Positions 17,283 through 26,186 of a stretch of 64,000 nt of DNA are shown in pieces (positions within the stretch are counted from its first letter, which is position 1; each line of letters begins with the position of its first letter). A program made the translations under genes and the position numbers. This stretch comes from Bacteroidota bacterium (GTDB lineage Bacteria > Bacteroidota > Bacteroidia > Cytophagales > Spirosomataceae). Under the pieces are notes generated by a model. The model made no database searches. It saw only the letters and a program-made list of their open reading frames with translations, and was not told the DNA's origin. The DNA is taken from contig JAIUOF010000007.1 of NCBI GenBank assembly GCA_020161355.1, positions 1 through 64,000 of the forward strand. The letters are read 5' to 3'.

Positions 17283-20200
17283 ATGAAAAAAACAGAAAAA
17301 CATATAGTAACCCTGGATGGCAACGAAGCCGCCGCCTATGTAGCCTACAGGGTCAATGAGGTGTGTGCCATTTACCCAATCACACCCTCGTCAACCATGG
17401 CTGAGCTTGCAGATGAGTGGGCGGCAAAAAACACCAAAAATATTTGGGGCAATGTGCCGGATATAGTAGAAATGCAAAGTGAAGCCGGTGCGGCGGGTAC
17501 CGTTCATGGTGCTTTGCAAACAGGCTCATTGACCACCACATTTACGGCATCTCAGGGGCTTATGCTCATGTTGCCCAATATGTACAAAATAGCCGGTGAA
17601 CTTACCTCTACGGTATTTCATGTGGCGGCGAGGTCTTTGGCAGCACAAGGTTTGTCGATTTTCGGTGACCACCAGGACGTAATGGCAGCCCGCAGTACGG
17701 GTTTTGCCATGTTATCAGGTGCCTCCGTGCAGGAAGCTCACGACATGTCGCTTATCGCTCAAGCCACTACGCTCAGAGCACGTATTCCTTTCATTCATTT
17801 CTTTGACGGTTTCCGAACTTCGCACGAAGTTAGCAAAATAGAGTTTCTGACCGATGAGCAGATCAAGTCGATGATAGACGACGATTTGGTAATAGCTCAC
17901 CGAAACCGTGGACTCAACCCCGACAAGCCGTTTATCCGTGGTACTGCACAAAACCCCGATGTGTATTTTCAGGGTCGTGAAACTGTAAACCCTTACTATG
18001 CAGCAGTTCCGGGGATTTTGGTTGAAGAAATGAATAAATTTGCCAAAATGACCGGCAGGCGATATGCTCCGGTAAGATATTTTGGTGATCCCGATGCCGA
18101 AAATGTGATTATTTTGATGGGTTCGGGTGTAGAAACTGCTTCTGAAACTTCGGAATACCTCAATAAATTCGGAGAAAAAACCGGAGTTATTCAAATATGC
18201 CTTTACAGACCTTTTCCAGGCGAATATTTAATTAATACTTTACCTAAAAATCTCAAAAATCTCGCAGTACTTGACCGCACCAAAGAACCGGGTGCCAGTG
18301 GTGAGCCGCTTTACCAGGACGTAATGATCAGTCTCATGGAAGCTCTCAGTGCCGGAAAACTGGATAAAATGCCAAAAGTAATCGGTGGCCGTTACGGGCT
18401 TTCTTCCAAAGAGTTTACTCCGGCGATGGTCAAAGCGGTTTTTGATAACCTCAAATCAGCCACACCTAAAAATCACTTTACAGTCGGAATCAATGATGAC
18501 GTAAGCATGACCAGTATTTCTGTTGATCCTTTCTTCAAACTCGATGAATCAGCATGGAATCAGGCCTTGTTCTTCGGATTGGGTGCTGACGGTACCGTAG
18601 GGGCCAACAAAAACTCCATCAAGATTATTGGTGAAAACACCGAAATGTATGCTCAGGGGTATTTTGTTTATGATTCTAAAAAATCAGGAGCTAAAACTGT
18701 TTCCCATCTGCGTTTTGGTCACAGCCCTATCAGAGCACCTTACTTGATTACCGAGGCTGACTTTATTGCTTGCCATCAGTACAATTTTGTTGAAAAAGAA
18801 GAAATGCTCCACATGGCCAAGCCGGGTGCTACTTTCCTGCTCAACAGTCCTTTTGGTAAAGACGAAGTATGGGAAAAACTACCGGTCAGAGTACAGAAAG
18901 TAATCAAGGAAAAAGGGCTGAAATTTTATGTCATTGATGCAACCGAAGTGGCCCAAAAAACGGGCATGGCTGGCCGTATCAATACTATTATGCAAACCTG
19001 CTTCTTTGAGCTTTCAGGCGTATTGCCTCCTGAGCAGGCCATCAAAGAAATCAAAAAAGCCATCGAAAAGACCTACTACAAAAAAGGTCAGGCGGTGGTA
19101 GATAAAAACTTCGTGGCTGTAGATCAGACATTGGCTAATTTATTTGAGGTTACAATTCCTGATGCCCTCAATGGTACCAACCTCAAAGGCTACAGAATTC
19201 CTGAGTCTGCTCCGGAATTTGTCAGAAACGTGACGCAAAAAATGATCCTCGGTCTCGGTGACGACATTCCGGTGAGTGCATTGCCGGTAGATGGAACCTA
19301 TCCTAACGGTACTACCAAATACGAAAAACGGAATGTATCAGACCTCGTGGCTATATGGGAGCCTGAGGCTTGTATCCAGTGTGGTAACTGCTCGTTTGTG
19401 TGCCCTCATGGGGTAATCAGAGGTAAGTTTTTCCATGTCGAAAATATGGAGACAGCCCCCGAAGGCTTCAAATCAGCGGCCATCAATGCCCGCGGATTTC
19501 CTGAAACCAAATACACCCTTCAGGTATATCTCGAAGACTGTACCGGTTGTAACCTTTGCCACGAAGCTTGCCCCGTGCAGTTAGGTGAAGGCCAGAGGGC
19601 AATAAATCTGGGTGATAAACCCAAAGAACTCGACCCTGAAAGAGAAGTGATAGATTTCTTCGAGAAACTCCCGATGAACGAGCGTCCGGGTGTAAACTAC
19701 TCTACCGTGCATGGTGTACAGTTCCTGGAGCCAATGTTTGAATTCTCAGGGGCATGTGCAGGATGTGGTGAAACGCCTTATGTAAAAGTACTTACCCAGC
19801 TCTTTGGCGACAGACTTTTGGTAGCCAACGCCACAGGTTGCTCGAGTATATATGGTGGTAATCTGCCCACCACGCCATGGACATCCAACTCTAAGGGTCA
19901 GGGTCCGGCATGGTCTAACTCCCTGTTTGAAGACAACGCCGAGTTTGGTCTCGGAATGCGTCTTACAGCCGATAAACAACTGAGCATGGCTCACGAGCTA
20001 TTGGAAAAACTTCGTCCCGAAATCGGTGACAAGCTGGTGGATGAGCTCATGCATGCTCCTCAAAAACTTGAAAGTCAGATCGCTACTCAAAGACACCGTG
20101 TTGCAGCACTCAAAGCTTTGTTACATAAAATCGAACAACCTGAAGCCAAACACCTGCTGTCGGTGGCCGACCAGCTCGTACACCGCAGCGTGTGGCTGAT

Positions 20201-20861
20201 TGGAGGTGATGGCTGGGCTTATGACATCGGCTCCGGTGGTCTTGACCATGTGTTGTCAACAGGTCGTAACATCAATGTGCTCGTGCTCGATACCGAGGTG
20301 TATTCCAACACCGGCGGACAAAGCTCCAAAGCTACGCCTACGGCGGCTTCGGCCAAGTTTGCCGCAGCAGGTAAGCGTGTCGGTAAAAAAGACTTAGCTA
20401 TGCAGGCTATTTCTTACGGTAACGTATATGTAGCCCAGATCGCCATGGGAGCCAATCCGCAGCAGACCTTGCTGGCACTTCGGGAAGCCGAGGCTTATGA
20501 CGGCCCATCTATCGTGCTGGCTTACAGTCACTGTATTGCCCATGGTATCAACATGGAAAAAGGGCTTAACCAACAAAAAATGGCCGTAACAAGTGGCTAT
20601 TGGCCCTTGATCAGGTATAATCCGATGCTTAGGAAAACCAACAGCAATCCTTTTGTACTCGACTCGCCAAGGCCTACGATACCGTTTAAGGAATATGCCT
20701 ATAACGAGCTCAGATACAAAGTATTGACGCAGACGCAGCCAAAAGATGCCGAAAAACTCATCGAACTGGCTCAGGAACTGGTTACACTCCGCTGGAACAC
20801 CTACGAAGACATGGCAGGCTTCGGTGCCCATGAGTTCAGCCCGATATTCTGGAACAACTGA
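17283..20861 (+). CDS. nifJ: Pyruvate:ferredoxin (flavodoxin) oxidoreductase
   Basis: 1,192 residues, the length of the single-chain enzyme. It converts pyruvate and CoA to acetyl-CoA and CO2 and reduces ferredoxin, or runs in reverse. Order: pyrimidine-binding domain (ITPSSTMAELADEW), transketolase C-like domain, gamma domain (FGLGADGTVGANK), 2[4Fe-4S] domain with CIQCGNCSFVCPHG and CTGCNLCHEACPVQ, and the thiamine-diphosphate domain with CAGCGETPY, NATGCSSIYGG and GDGWAYDIG...NTGGQSSK. All cofactor cysteines appear present. It lies between the GltD-like flavoprotein and the DHODH-like gene, so together they probably form one redox module. Confidence 0.96.
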   Translation: MKKTEKHIVTLDGNEAAAYVAYRVNEVCAIYPITPSSTMAELADEWAAKNTKNIWGNVPDIVEMQSEAGAAGTVHGALQTGSLTTTFTASQGLMLMLPNMYKIAGELTSTVFHVAARSLAAQGLSIFGDHQDVMAARSTGFAMLSGASVQEAHDMSLIAQATTLRARIPFIHFFDGFRTSHEVSKIEFLTDEQIKSMIDDDLVIAHRNRGLNPDKPFIRGTAQNPDVYFQGRETVNPYYAAVPGILVEEMNKFAKMTGRRYAPVRYFGDPDAENVIILMGSGVETASETSEYLNKFGEKTGVIQICLYRPFPGEYLINTLPKNLKNLAVLDRTKEPGASGEPLYQDVMISLMEALSAGKLDKMPKVIGGRYGLSSKEFTPAMVKAVFDNLKSATPKNHFTVGINDDVSMTSISVDPFFKLDESAWNQALFFGLGADGTVGANKNSIKIIGENTEMYAQGYFVYDSKKSGAKTVSHLRFGHSPIRAPYLITEADFIACHQYNFVEKEEMLHMAKPGATFLLNSPFGKDEVWEKLPVRVQKVIKEKGLKFYVIDATEVAQKTGMAGRINTIMQTCFFELSGVLPPEQAIKEIKKAIEKTYYKKGQAVVDKNFVAVDQTLANLFEVTIPDALNGTNLKGYRIPESAPEFVRNVTQKMILGLGDDIPVSALPVDGTYPNGTTKYEKRNVSDLVAIWEPEACIQCGNCSFVCPHGVIRGKFFHVENMETAPEGFKSAAINARGFPETKYTLQVYLEDCTGCNLCHEACPVQLGEGQRAINLGDKPKELDPEREVIDFFEKLPMNERPGVNYSTVHGVQFLEPMFEFSGACAGCGETPYVKVLTQLFGDRLLVANATGCSSIYGGNLPTTPWTSNSKGQGPAWSNSLFEDNAEFGLGMRLTADKQLSMAHELLEKLRPEIGDKLVDELMHAPQKLESQIATQRHRVAALKALLHKIEQPEAKHLLSVADQLVHRSVWLIGGDGWAYDIGSGGLDHVLSTGRNINVLVLDTEVYSNTGGQSSKATPTAASAKFAAAGKRVGKKDLAMQAISYGNVYVAQIAMGANPQQTLLALREAEAYDGPSIVLAYSHCIAHGINMEKGLNQQKMAVTSGYWPLIRYNPMLRKTNSNPFVLDSPRPTIPFKEYAYNELRYKVLTQTQPKDAEKLIELAQELVTLRWNTYEDMAGFGAHEFSPIFWNN

Positions 20862-21264
20862 GTCTAGTTTTTCAGCTGAAGATTTTAAGATTTCAGAGGT
20901 AAATTAAGAGGATTTGTGGATGGCAGGAAATTTTGAAGTTCTGTTGGAAATAGAATTTTCAATTTAGTATAGTTTAATAAAAAAAATGAAAATTCCTTGA
21001 ATGCCAGTGCAGTGTTTAGAAAAATTTCAAGTTCAATGTTTTTTCAAAGAGTACTGTTTCCAAATTTTTCGTGACACTTTGCTCTGGCCGCCCTTTTTTT
21101 GCCTCGTTTTTTTGGGCGAGCAAAAAAATGAGGACCGCCGGTAGGCAACGTCAGATTGGAAAATAATAAACAAAGATTTCAATTTGGTAAATTCGGTTTA
21201 AGAACTGAATTGAGTGTTAATAATTGATTAAAATTTCAAAGAATACATTTAGTTAAAAACTAAA
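20862..21264. other. Gene-free spacer between nifJ and the DHODH-like gene
   Basis: 403 bp of mostly AT-rich DNA with no convincing ORF. The only structured part is the C/G-and-T-rich inverted repeat at 21102-21133. TACATTTA at about 21244 is a weak -7 candidate close to the next start. The spacer suggests the DHODH-like gene may have its own promoter. Confidence 0.6.
21102..21133. repeat. Inverted repeat with seven-base T/A core
   Basis: CCTCGTTTTTTTG (21102-21114) pairs with CAAAAAAATGAGG (21121-21133) around the loop GGCGAG; one pair is G-T. The flanks (CTGGCCGCCC before, ACCGCCGGTAGG after) are unusually G/C-rich for this genome. It looks like an intergenic palindromic element; no second copy was seen in the window. 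Confidence 0.65.
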
Positions 21265-22266
21265 ATGGCAGATTTAAGAACAAAATATCTCGGCTTAAAC
21301 CTCCGGACTCCGGTGGTTGTCTCAGCCAACCCACTGAGTCAGAAAATCGACAACATCCTACAGATGGAAGACTCAGGTGCGGGTGCGGTGGTACTTTTCT
21401 CTCTCTTCGAAGAGCAAATCAGAAACGAGGCAGCTCATCTCGAAGAAATGTACAAATCCACCTCGCAACTGTTTGCCGAGGCCTCAGGCTTCTTCCCCGA
21501 AGTGGACGACTTCGGTGTGGGTGCTTCAGAATACCTGGAGCTCATCCATCAGGCCAAAAAACGCACCAACATGCCTATCATCGGCAGCTTAAACGGCGTC
21601 ACTCCTGAAGGCTGGCTGCAATACGCCAAAGAAATAGCCCAGGCCGGGGCCGATGCTCTCGAGCTCAATGTGTTTTTTATCCCTGCCAACGACAGTTACA
21701 CGGCCGAAAGCGTGGAGCAGCGATACCTCGACATCCTGACGGCTCTCAAAAAAGAGGTGAGCATTCCGATTGCCGTCAAGCTCAATCCGTATTTCTCGGC
21801 GATGGCCAACATGGCCAAAAAACTCGAGCAAGCCGGAGCCGGTGGCCTGGTGCTGTTTAACCGGTTTTACCAGCCCGACTTTGACATCTATAAGCTCAAA
21901 GTCAGAAACGACCTCGACCTCAGCCGCTCTGAGGAGATACGCCTGCCGCTGCTGTGGTTGGCCGTGCTGAGTGGCCGTACCTCCTGCTCGCTGGCGGCTA
22001 CCACCGGTATCGAGAGTGCCGAGGAGCTCATCAAGTACCTCTTGGCGGGTGCTGACGTGGGCATGGTGGCCTCTACGCTCTATCGCCACGGCATATCGCA
22101 CATCAATATCTTGCTGGCCGAGCTCGAAAACTACATGGAGATGATGGGCTTCAAAAATCTGGCGGCCTTCCGCGGGCAGTTGAGCCAGAGCCGCATCGCC
22201 AATCCTACGGCATTTGAGCGTACCAACTACATCCAGATCATCGAAGACAAAAAATACCGGATCTAA
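21265..22266 (+). CDS. Dihydroorotate dehydrogenase-like flavoprotein (non-canonical)
   Basis: 333 residues with a TIM-barrel layout like class 1 dihydroorotate dehydrogenase: N-terminal LRTPVVVSANPLS, a central VKLNPYFSAM strand and a late AGADVGMVAST phosphate-binding region for FMN. The active-site loop usually containing N-x-S-C-P-N reads LNVFFIPAN, so the catalytic base cysteine is missing. It is therefore unlikely to be the PyrD of pyrimidine synthesis. Relatives of this type sit beside pyruvate:ferredoxin oxidoreductase genes, and a PreA-like or electron-transfer role is possible. The gene is visibly richer in G/C than its downstream neighbour. A terminator follows. Confidence 0.8.
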   Translation: MADLRTKYLGLNLRTPVVVSANPLSQKIDNILQMEDSGAGAVVLFSLFEEQIRNEAAHLEEMYKSTSQLFAEASGFFPEVDDFGVGASEYLELIHQAKKRTNMPIIGSLNGVTPEGWLQYAKEIAQAGADALELNVFFIPANDSYTAESVEQRYLDILTALKKEVSIPIAVKLNPYFSAMANMAKKLEQAGAGGLVLFNRFYQPDFDIYKLKVRNDLDLSRSEEIRLPLLWLAVLSGRTSCSLAATTGIESAEELIKYLLAGADVGMVASTLYRHGISHINILLAELENYMEMMGFKNLAAFRGQLSQSRIANPTAFERTNYIQIIEDKKYRI

Positions 22267-22295
22267 GATTTCAACCATTGGAGCTACAACCAAAG

Positions 22296-22320
22296 AACCA
22301 TCCATGAGGGTGGTTTTTTG
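22296..22320 (+). terminator. Terminator after the DHODH-like gene
   Basis: AACCATCC (22296-22303) pairs with GGGTGGTT (22308-22315) around ATGA, followed by TTTT. Its T-run overlaps the -33 element of the next promoter, so the following operon is insulated from readthrough. Confidence 0.85.
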
Positions 22321-22348
22321 TTTTGCGGAAAATTATAGTTTAAATTTG
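22317..22348 (+). promoter_or_regulatory. Promoter of the three-gene MTase/GHKL/receiver operon
   Basis: TTTG at 22317-22320 and TAAATTTG at 22341-22348 are 20 bp apart, a consensus match. The first ATG is 35 bp downstream. No other promoter-like site is needed for the two overlapping downstream genes. Confidence 0.7.
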
Positions 22349-22383
22349 TTAATATTATAAAATTTACTTATTTAATGATTTAA

Positions 22384-23706
22384 ATGAGCGGTTTTGAACA
22401 AGAAATAAGACAAGAACTTAAATCCATCAGCCAAATGGTTTTAAATGGGACAAATTCTAAAAAAAAGGATTTTGCCAGAGGAATTTTAAATTATCCTGCG
22501 ATGATGGTTCCATCTGTTCAAGAGCCAATTATTAACATTATTTCTAAATATATTAACGAAGATATCAACCTTATTGACCCCTTTATGGGAGCTTCAAACT
22601 CTCTTGTGACAGGGATGAAATCTGGGATGAATGTATTTGGTCAAGATATTAATCCTCTTTCTTTGTTGTTAAGCCAAGTTAAAGTTAGTTTTTTTGAAAG
22701 TGGTGAGCTAACAGAAGCTCTAGAAAGAATCAATCAAAAAATTAGTATAGATTTATCCAGTACTATTGAAGTATCATTTTCAAATATTGATAAATGGTTT
22801 AAGAAATCTATTCAAATTGATCTGTCGAAAATTTTTCGGGCAATAAGATTTGAAAAATCTTTAAAAATTAGAAAATTTTTTTGGGTTGTTTTAGCAGAAA
22901 CAATAAGAATTTCAAGTAACGATAGAACTTCGACGTTTAAGCTACATATTAGGTCTGTTGAAGATATTCAAAACAGGAAAATATCTGCTTTAAAAACATT
23001 TGATGAAATTGGGAGAAGGAATATAAATGAAATTGTTAATTTTGTCTCTGTCCTTCAGGGGAATGGATATATTAGAAATGGAGCGTATTTTAAAGATGCT
23101 GAAGTAGTTTTTGGAGACACAAACGCTGAAATAAGAACCAAAAAAAAATTCAACCTTCTTGTAACTTCTCCTCCATATGGAGACAATCAAACAACAGTAA
23201 CATACGGTCAATTTTCATATTTACCCCTTCAATGGATACCATCCGAAGATATTGACAAGGAAATACCTAAAGATTATTTAAACACTTACAGAGATATTGA
23301 TAACAAAAGCTTGGGTGGTCAATCAAAAAAACATATTACGGAAATTGAAGACCAAATTTTTAAAAAATCTATTACACTACAAAAGTTTATTTTTCAGTTT
23401 GAAGGCATTGAACGCAAAAAAGCAGAGAAAGTAACTCGATTTATAAACGATTTAGATAATAGCATTGAAAATATGCTACCTAAATTAAATAAAAACTCTA
23501 TTTTAGTCTGGACTGTGGGTAATCGCAGTGTCAACAAACAAATGGTCCAAAATGATAGAATACTTGAAGAATTATTTGACCATAAAGGAATTAAGTTATT
23601 TACAACTTTAGAAAGAGAAATTTTAAGTAAAAGGATGCCGGGTAAAAATAATTTTTCAAATATGATGAGTAAAGAGAAAATTTTGATTTTCAAGAAGAAC
23701 TACTAA
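22384..23706 (+). CDS. DNA methyltransferase-like protein, first gene of an AT-rich three-gene operon
   Basis: 440 residues. DPFMGAS near residue 65 matches motif I (SAM binding) and TSPPYGD near residue 261 matches catalytic motif IV; SPPY is typical of amino-methyltransferases acting on cytosine N4 or adenine N6. The stretch between the two motifs (about 190 residues) is longer than the catalytic core needs and may hold target recognition. The C-terminus has another strand motif (ILVWTVGNRSV). The stop codon overlaps the next ATG (TAATG), showing translational coupling. No endonuclease domain is visible in the operon. Which base it modifies, or whether it modifies DNA at all, cannot be told. 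Confidence 0.8.
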   Translation: MSGFEQEIRQELKSISQMVLNGTNSKKKDFARGILNYPAMMVPSVQEPIINIISKYINEDINLIDPFMGASNSLVTGMKSGMNVFGQDINPLSLLLSQVKVSFFESGELTEALERINQKISIDLSSTIEVSFSNIDKWFKKSIQIDLSKIFRAIRFEKSLKIRKFFWVVLAETIRISSNDRTSTFKLHIRSVEDIQNRKISALKTFDEIGRRNINEIVNFVSVLQGNGYIRNGAYFKDAEVVFGDTNAEIRTKKKFNLLVTSPPYGDNQTTVTYGQFSYLPLQWIPSEDIDKEIPKDYLNTYRDIDNKSLGGQSKKHITEIEDQIFKKSITLQKFIFQFEGIERKKAEKVTRFINDLDNSIENMLPKLNKNSILVWTVGNRSVNKQMVQNDRILEELFDHKGIKLFTTLEREILSKRMPGKNNFSNMMSKEKILIFKKNY

Positions 23707-26186
23707 TGGCAAAGCAAAAATATCATTTTGATATAACACCTCATATAGTTAAACAGTTAGGTGAACAACTTGTTCCTGATGAAGTAACAGCACTTTTAGA
23801 GTTAATCAAGAACTCTTATGATGCAGATGCAACTTATGTGTCTATTGAAATTAATACTAGTGGCGAATATATAAAAGACAAAGTTTTTTATCCAGACCAT
23901 AAAGGATTTATAGTAGTTGAAGATGACGGATTTGGAATGGATGAAAAGACTATTATGAAGTCATGGTTATTGATCTCATATTCTAACAAAAGAAATCAAA
24001 ATGGACCTAAAGAAAAAACGCCTGAAGGAAGAACTCCTCTTGGGGAAAAAGGCCTAGGAAGATTGAGTACACAGAGGCTTGCTAATATCTGTGAGATTTT
24101 TACCAATAAGCTAAATGAACAAGGAATCCATATAGCGTTCAATTGGAAGGATTTTGAAACAGAAGAAGCATTAAGTAATGTTGGAGTTAGGTATGAATCT
24201 TTCACTATAAAAAAAAAGAAAGGCACAACACTTTTATTAACTGATCTTAATAATTCTGAAGTTTGGCAAGGTAAAAACTTAGAGAAATTTAAAGGACAAA
24301 TCCTCCAAGTAATATCTCCATATAAGGAGAATAGACCTTTTGAAGTTTATCTTAAAGTAAACGGACAATCTATAGAATTGGACAAGTTCAATGAAGGGCT
24401 ATCCGATTTAGCAATATCAAATTTTACTTTCAATATTAAAAACAATATTCTTACAATTTCAGGTAAAACGAGATTAGTCAAGTTTTTAGGAAACGAAATA
24501 GAATCTAAGGAGAATTATCACAATTTTGTAGCAATTGATAATGGTAAAAAATTATATGAGTATTTGCACAATATAATAAGTAATTTAAAAAAAGCTGATA
24601 ATCCATATTTTATCGGTTTTGAAAGAAAATTCGATATAGATAAAGATATAATATTGGAAGCAGCTAATGGAGAAAGGGCAAATCCAGGCGAATTTTATGG
24701 AGTAATTAATGAATTTTCATATAAACAAGAGCAATTAAAAGACGAAGATTCAATAAAAGACATATTTGGGAAATTTGAAAACTATAGAGATTTTGCCCAA
24801 GCTCAAATAGGTATTAAGATTTATAGAAATGGATTTGCAGTATTACCTTATGGGATTTCTGATAATGCTAATAGTAATAAAGATTGGTTAGGGCTCTCAA
24901 GTTCTCAAACAAAAACATCATTTTATGATTTAAGACCTGATAACGTAATTGGTTATGTATCAATAGATGAAGGAACTAATTATGAGCTAAAGGATAAGAC
25001 AGATAGGTCTGGTTTAATATCAAATCCATACTCTAGAAACTTCTTTACTCTAATCCATTTCGTAAAAGATCAAATCAATTTATACCAGAAGTCTATAAGA
25101 AGAAATTACAATGACTTTATTAACGTATATAAGGTTGAAAATAATGGTATAAAAACAGTTAACCAGGCATTTAAAGAACTTAAAGATACCCAAGCTAAAA
25201 CAGAAGACGTAAAGGAGGATTTTAAAAAAGCTAAATCCCAAGTAAATAACTCAATCAGAGTTCTTGCCGATACAAGCCAAAAGGTTAAAAATGATCCTCT
25301 TTTCACAACAGATTTGGAAAAGGAAACTGCTCAAAGAATAGATTCACTGACTGGAGAGTTAAAAGCAATTGAGAGTACTCTGGAAAAACTTGAAACAGTT
25401 ATTGCAAAAACCGAAAAATTAAATGAAGTTATTGATGTACTTGAACCTAAAATCCAGATTTTAGAAGAACAATTAACTAACTTTTCAGAATTAGCAAGTT
25501 TAGGACTAACTGCTGAATCTGTAAGTCACGAGTTTGCTTCGATAGCAGATAGATTAGCAGAAAAAGCATCTTTTTATGCTACAAAACTTCAGGGAAAAAA
25601 ATTAAGTGATTCGGATATCTATGTTTTTATTGAGTATATAAATACAACAGTTAATGGTTTAAAAACCCAATTAAAACATCTTGACCCAGCGTTAAAATAT
25701 AATAGAGAAAAAAAGTCAACTTTTAGTTTGTCGGAATTTTTTAATGGGGAAAAGGAATATTACAAAAACAGATTCGAAAAGCAGAATATCGAATTTAATG
25801 TTCTCCAAGAAGGTGATTTTTCAATATCATTAAACAGAGGAAAATTAGTTCAGATTATTGACAACATTATAAATAACTCTGAATATTGGCTTATTGAACG
25901 AAAAAAAAATGAACCCCAATTTAATCCTTCTATTACTATCAAAATAGAATCTCCATGGATTTACATCTTTGACAATGGTTATGGTATTTCTCCGGCTATA
26001 GAAAACCAAGTATTTGAACCATTTGTGACTACCAAACCAAAAGGAGAGGGCAGAGGTCTAGGCTTATTCATTATCCAACAACTGTTAGATTCAACAGGAA
26101 GCACAATCTCATTGGAGCCTGTCAGAAACGAACACAAAAGAAAATATATTTTTGCTATTAACTTTTCCAACATCATTGAGAGCTAA
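23706..26186 (+). CDS. Double-GHKL ATPase / histidine kinase-like protein
   Basis: 826 residues. The N-terminal GHKL ATPase resembles HSP90/MORC/MutL-type modules: N-box ELIKNSYDAD (32-41), G1 DDGFGMD (73-79), G2 GEKGLGRLS (113-121). A middle part and a coiled-coil follow (about 470-600). Then comes a kinase-like half: H-box SVSHEF with His608, N-box IIDNIINNSEYW (about 717-728), G1 DNGYGIS (756) and G2 GEGRGLGLF (about 780-788). No transmembrane segment was seen, so it is probably a cytosolic sensor. It is coupled to both neighbours by TAATG overlaps. With the receiver-like protein it could form a phosphorelay; this is inferred. Confidence 0.85.
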   Translation: MAKQKYHFDITPHIVKQLGEQLVPDEVTALLELIKNSYDADATYVSIEINTSGEYIKDKVFYPDHKGFIVVEDDGFGMDEKTIMKSWLLISYSNKRNQNGPKEKTPEGRTPLGEKGLGRLSTQRLANICEIFTNKLNEQGIHIAFNWKDFETEEALSNVGVRYESFTIKKKKGTTLLLTDLNNSEVWQGKNLEKFKGQILQVISPYKENRPFEVYLKVNGQSIELDKFNEGLSDLAISNFTFNIKNNILTISGKTRLVKFLGNEIESKENYHNFVAIDNGKKLYEYLHNIISNLKKADNPYFIGFERKFDIDKDIILEAANGERANPGEFYGVINEFSYKQEQLKDEDSIKDIFGKFENYRDFAQAQIGIKIYRNGFAVLPYGISDNANSNKDWLGLSSSQTKTSFYDLRPDNVIGYVSIDEGTNYELKDKTDRSGLISNPYSRNFFTLIHFVKDQINLYQKSIRRNYNDFINVYKVENNGIKTVNQAFKELKDTQAKTEDVKEDFKKAKSQVNNSIRVLADTSQKVKNDPLFTTDLEKETAQRIDSLTGELKAIESTLEKLETVIAKTEKLNEVIDVLEPKIQILEEQLTNFSELASLGLTAESVSHEFASIADRLAEKASFYATKLQGKKLSDSDIYVFIEYINTTVNGLKTQLKHLDPALKYNREKKSTFSLSEFFNGEKEYYKNRFEKQNIEFNVLQEGDFSISLNRGKLVQIIDNIINNSEYWLIERKKNEPQFNPSITIKIESPWIYIFDNGYGISPAIENQVFEPFVTTKPKGEGRGLGLFIIQQLLDSTGSTISLEPVRNEHKRKYIFAINFSNIIES

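Noticed and set aside
20394..20831. 145-codon minus-strand frame opposite nifJ
   Set aside because: It lies within the conserved thiamine-diphosphate half of nifJ and shows no motif of its own.
21589..22305. 238-codon minus-strand frame opposite the DHODH-like gene
   Set aside because: The sense gene has a clear fold and the antisense frame reflects its high G/C content; the product shows no motif.
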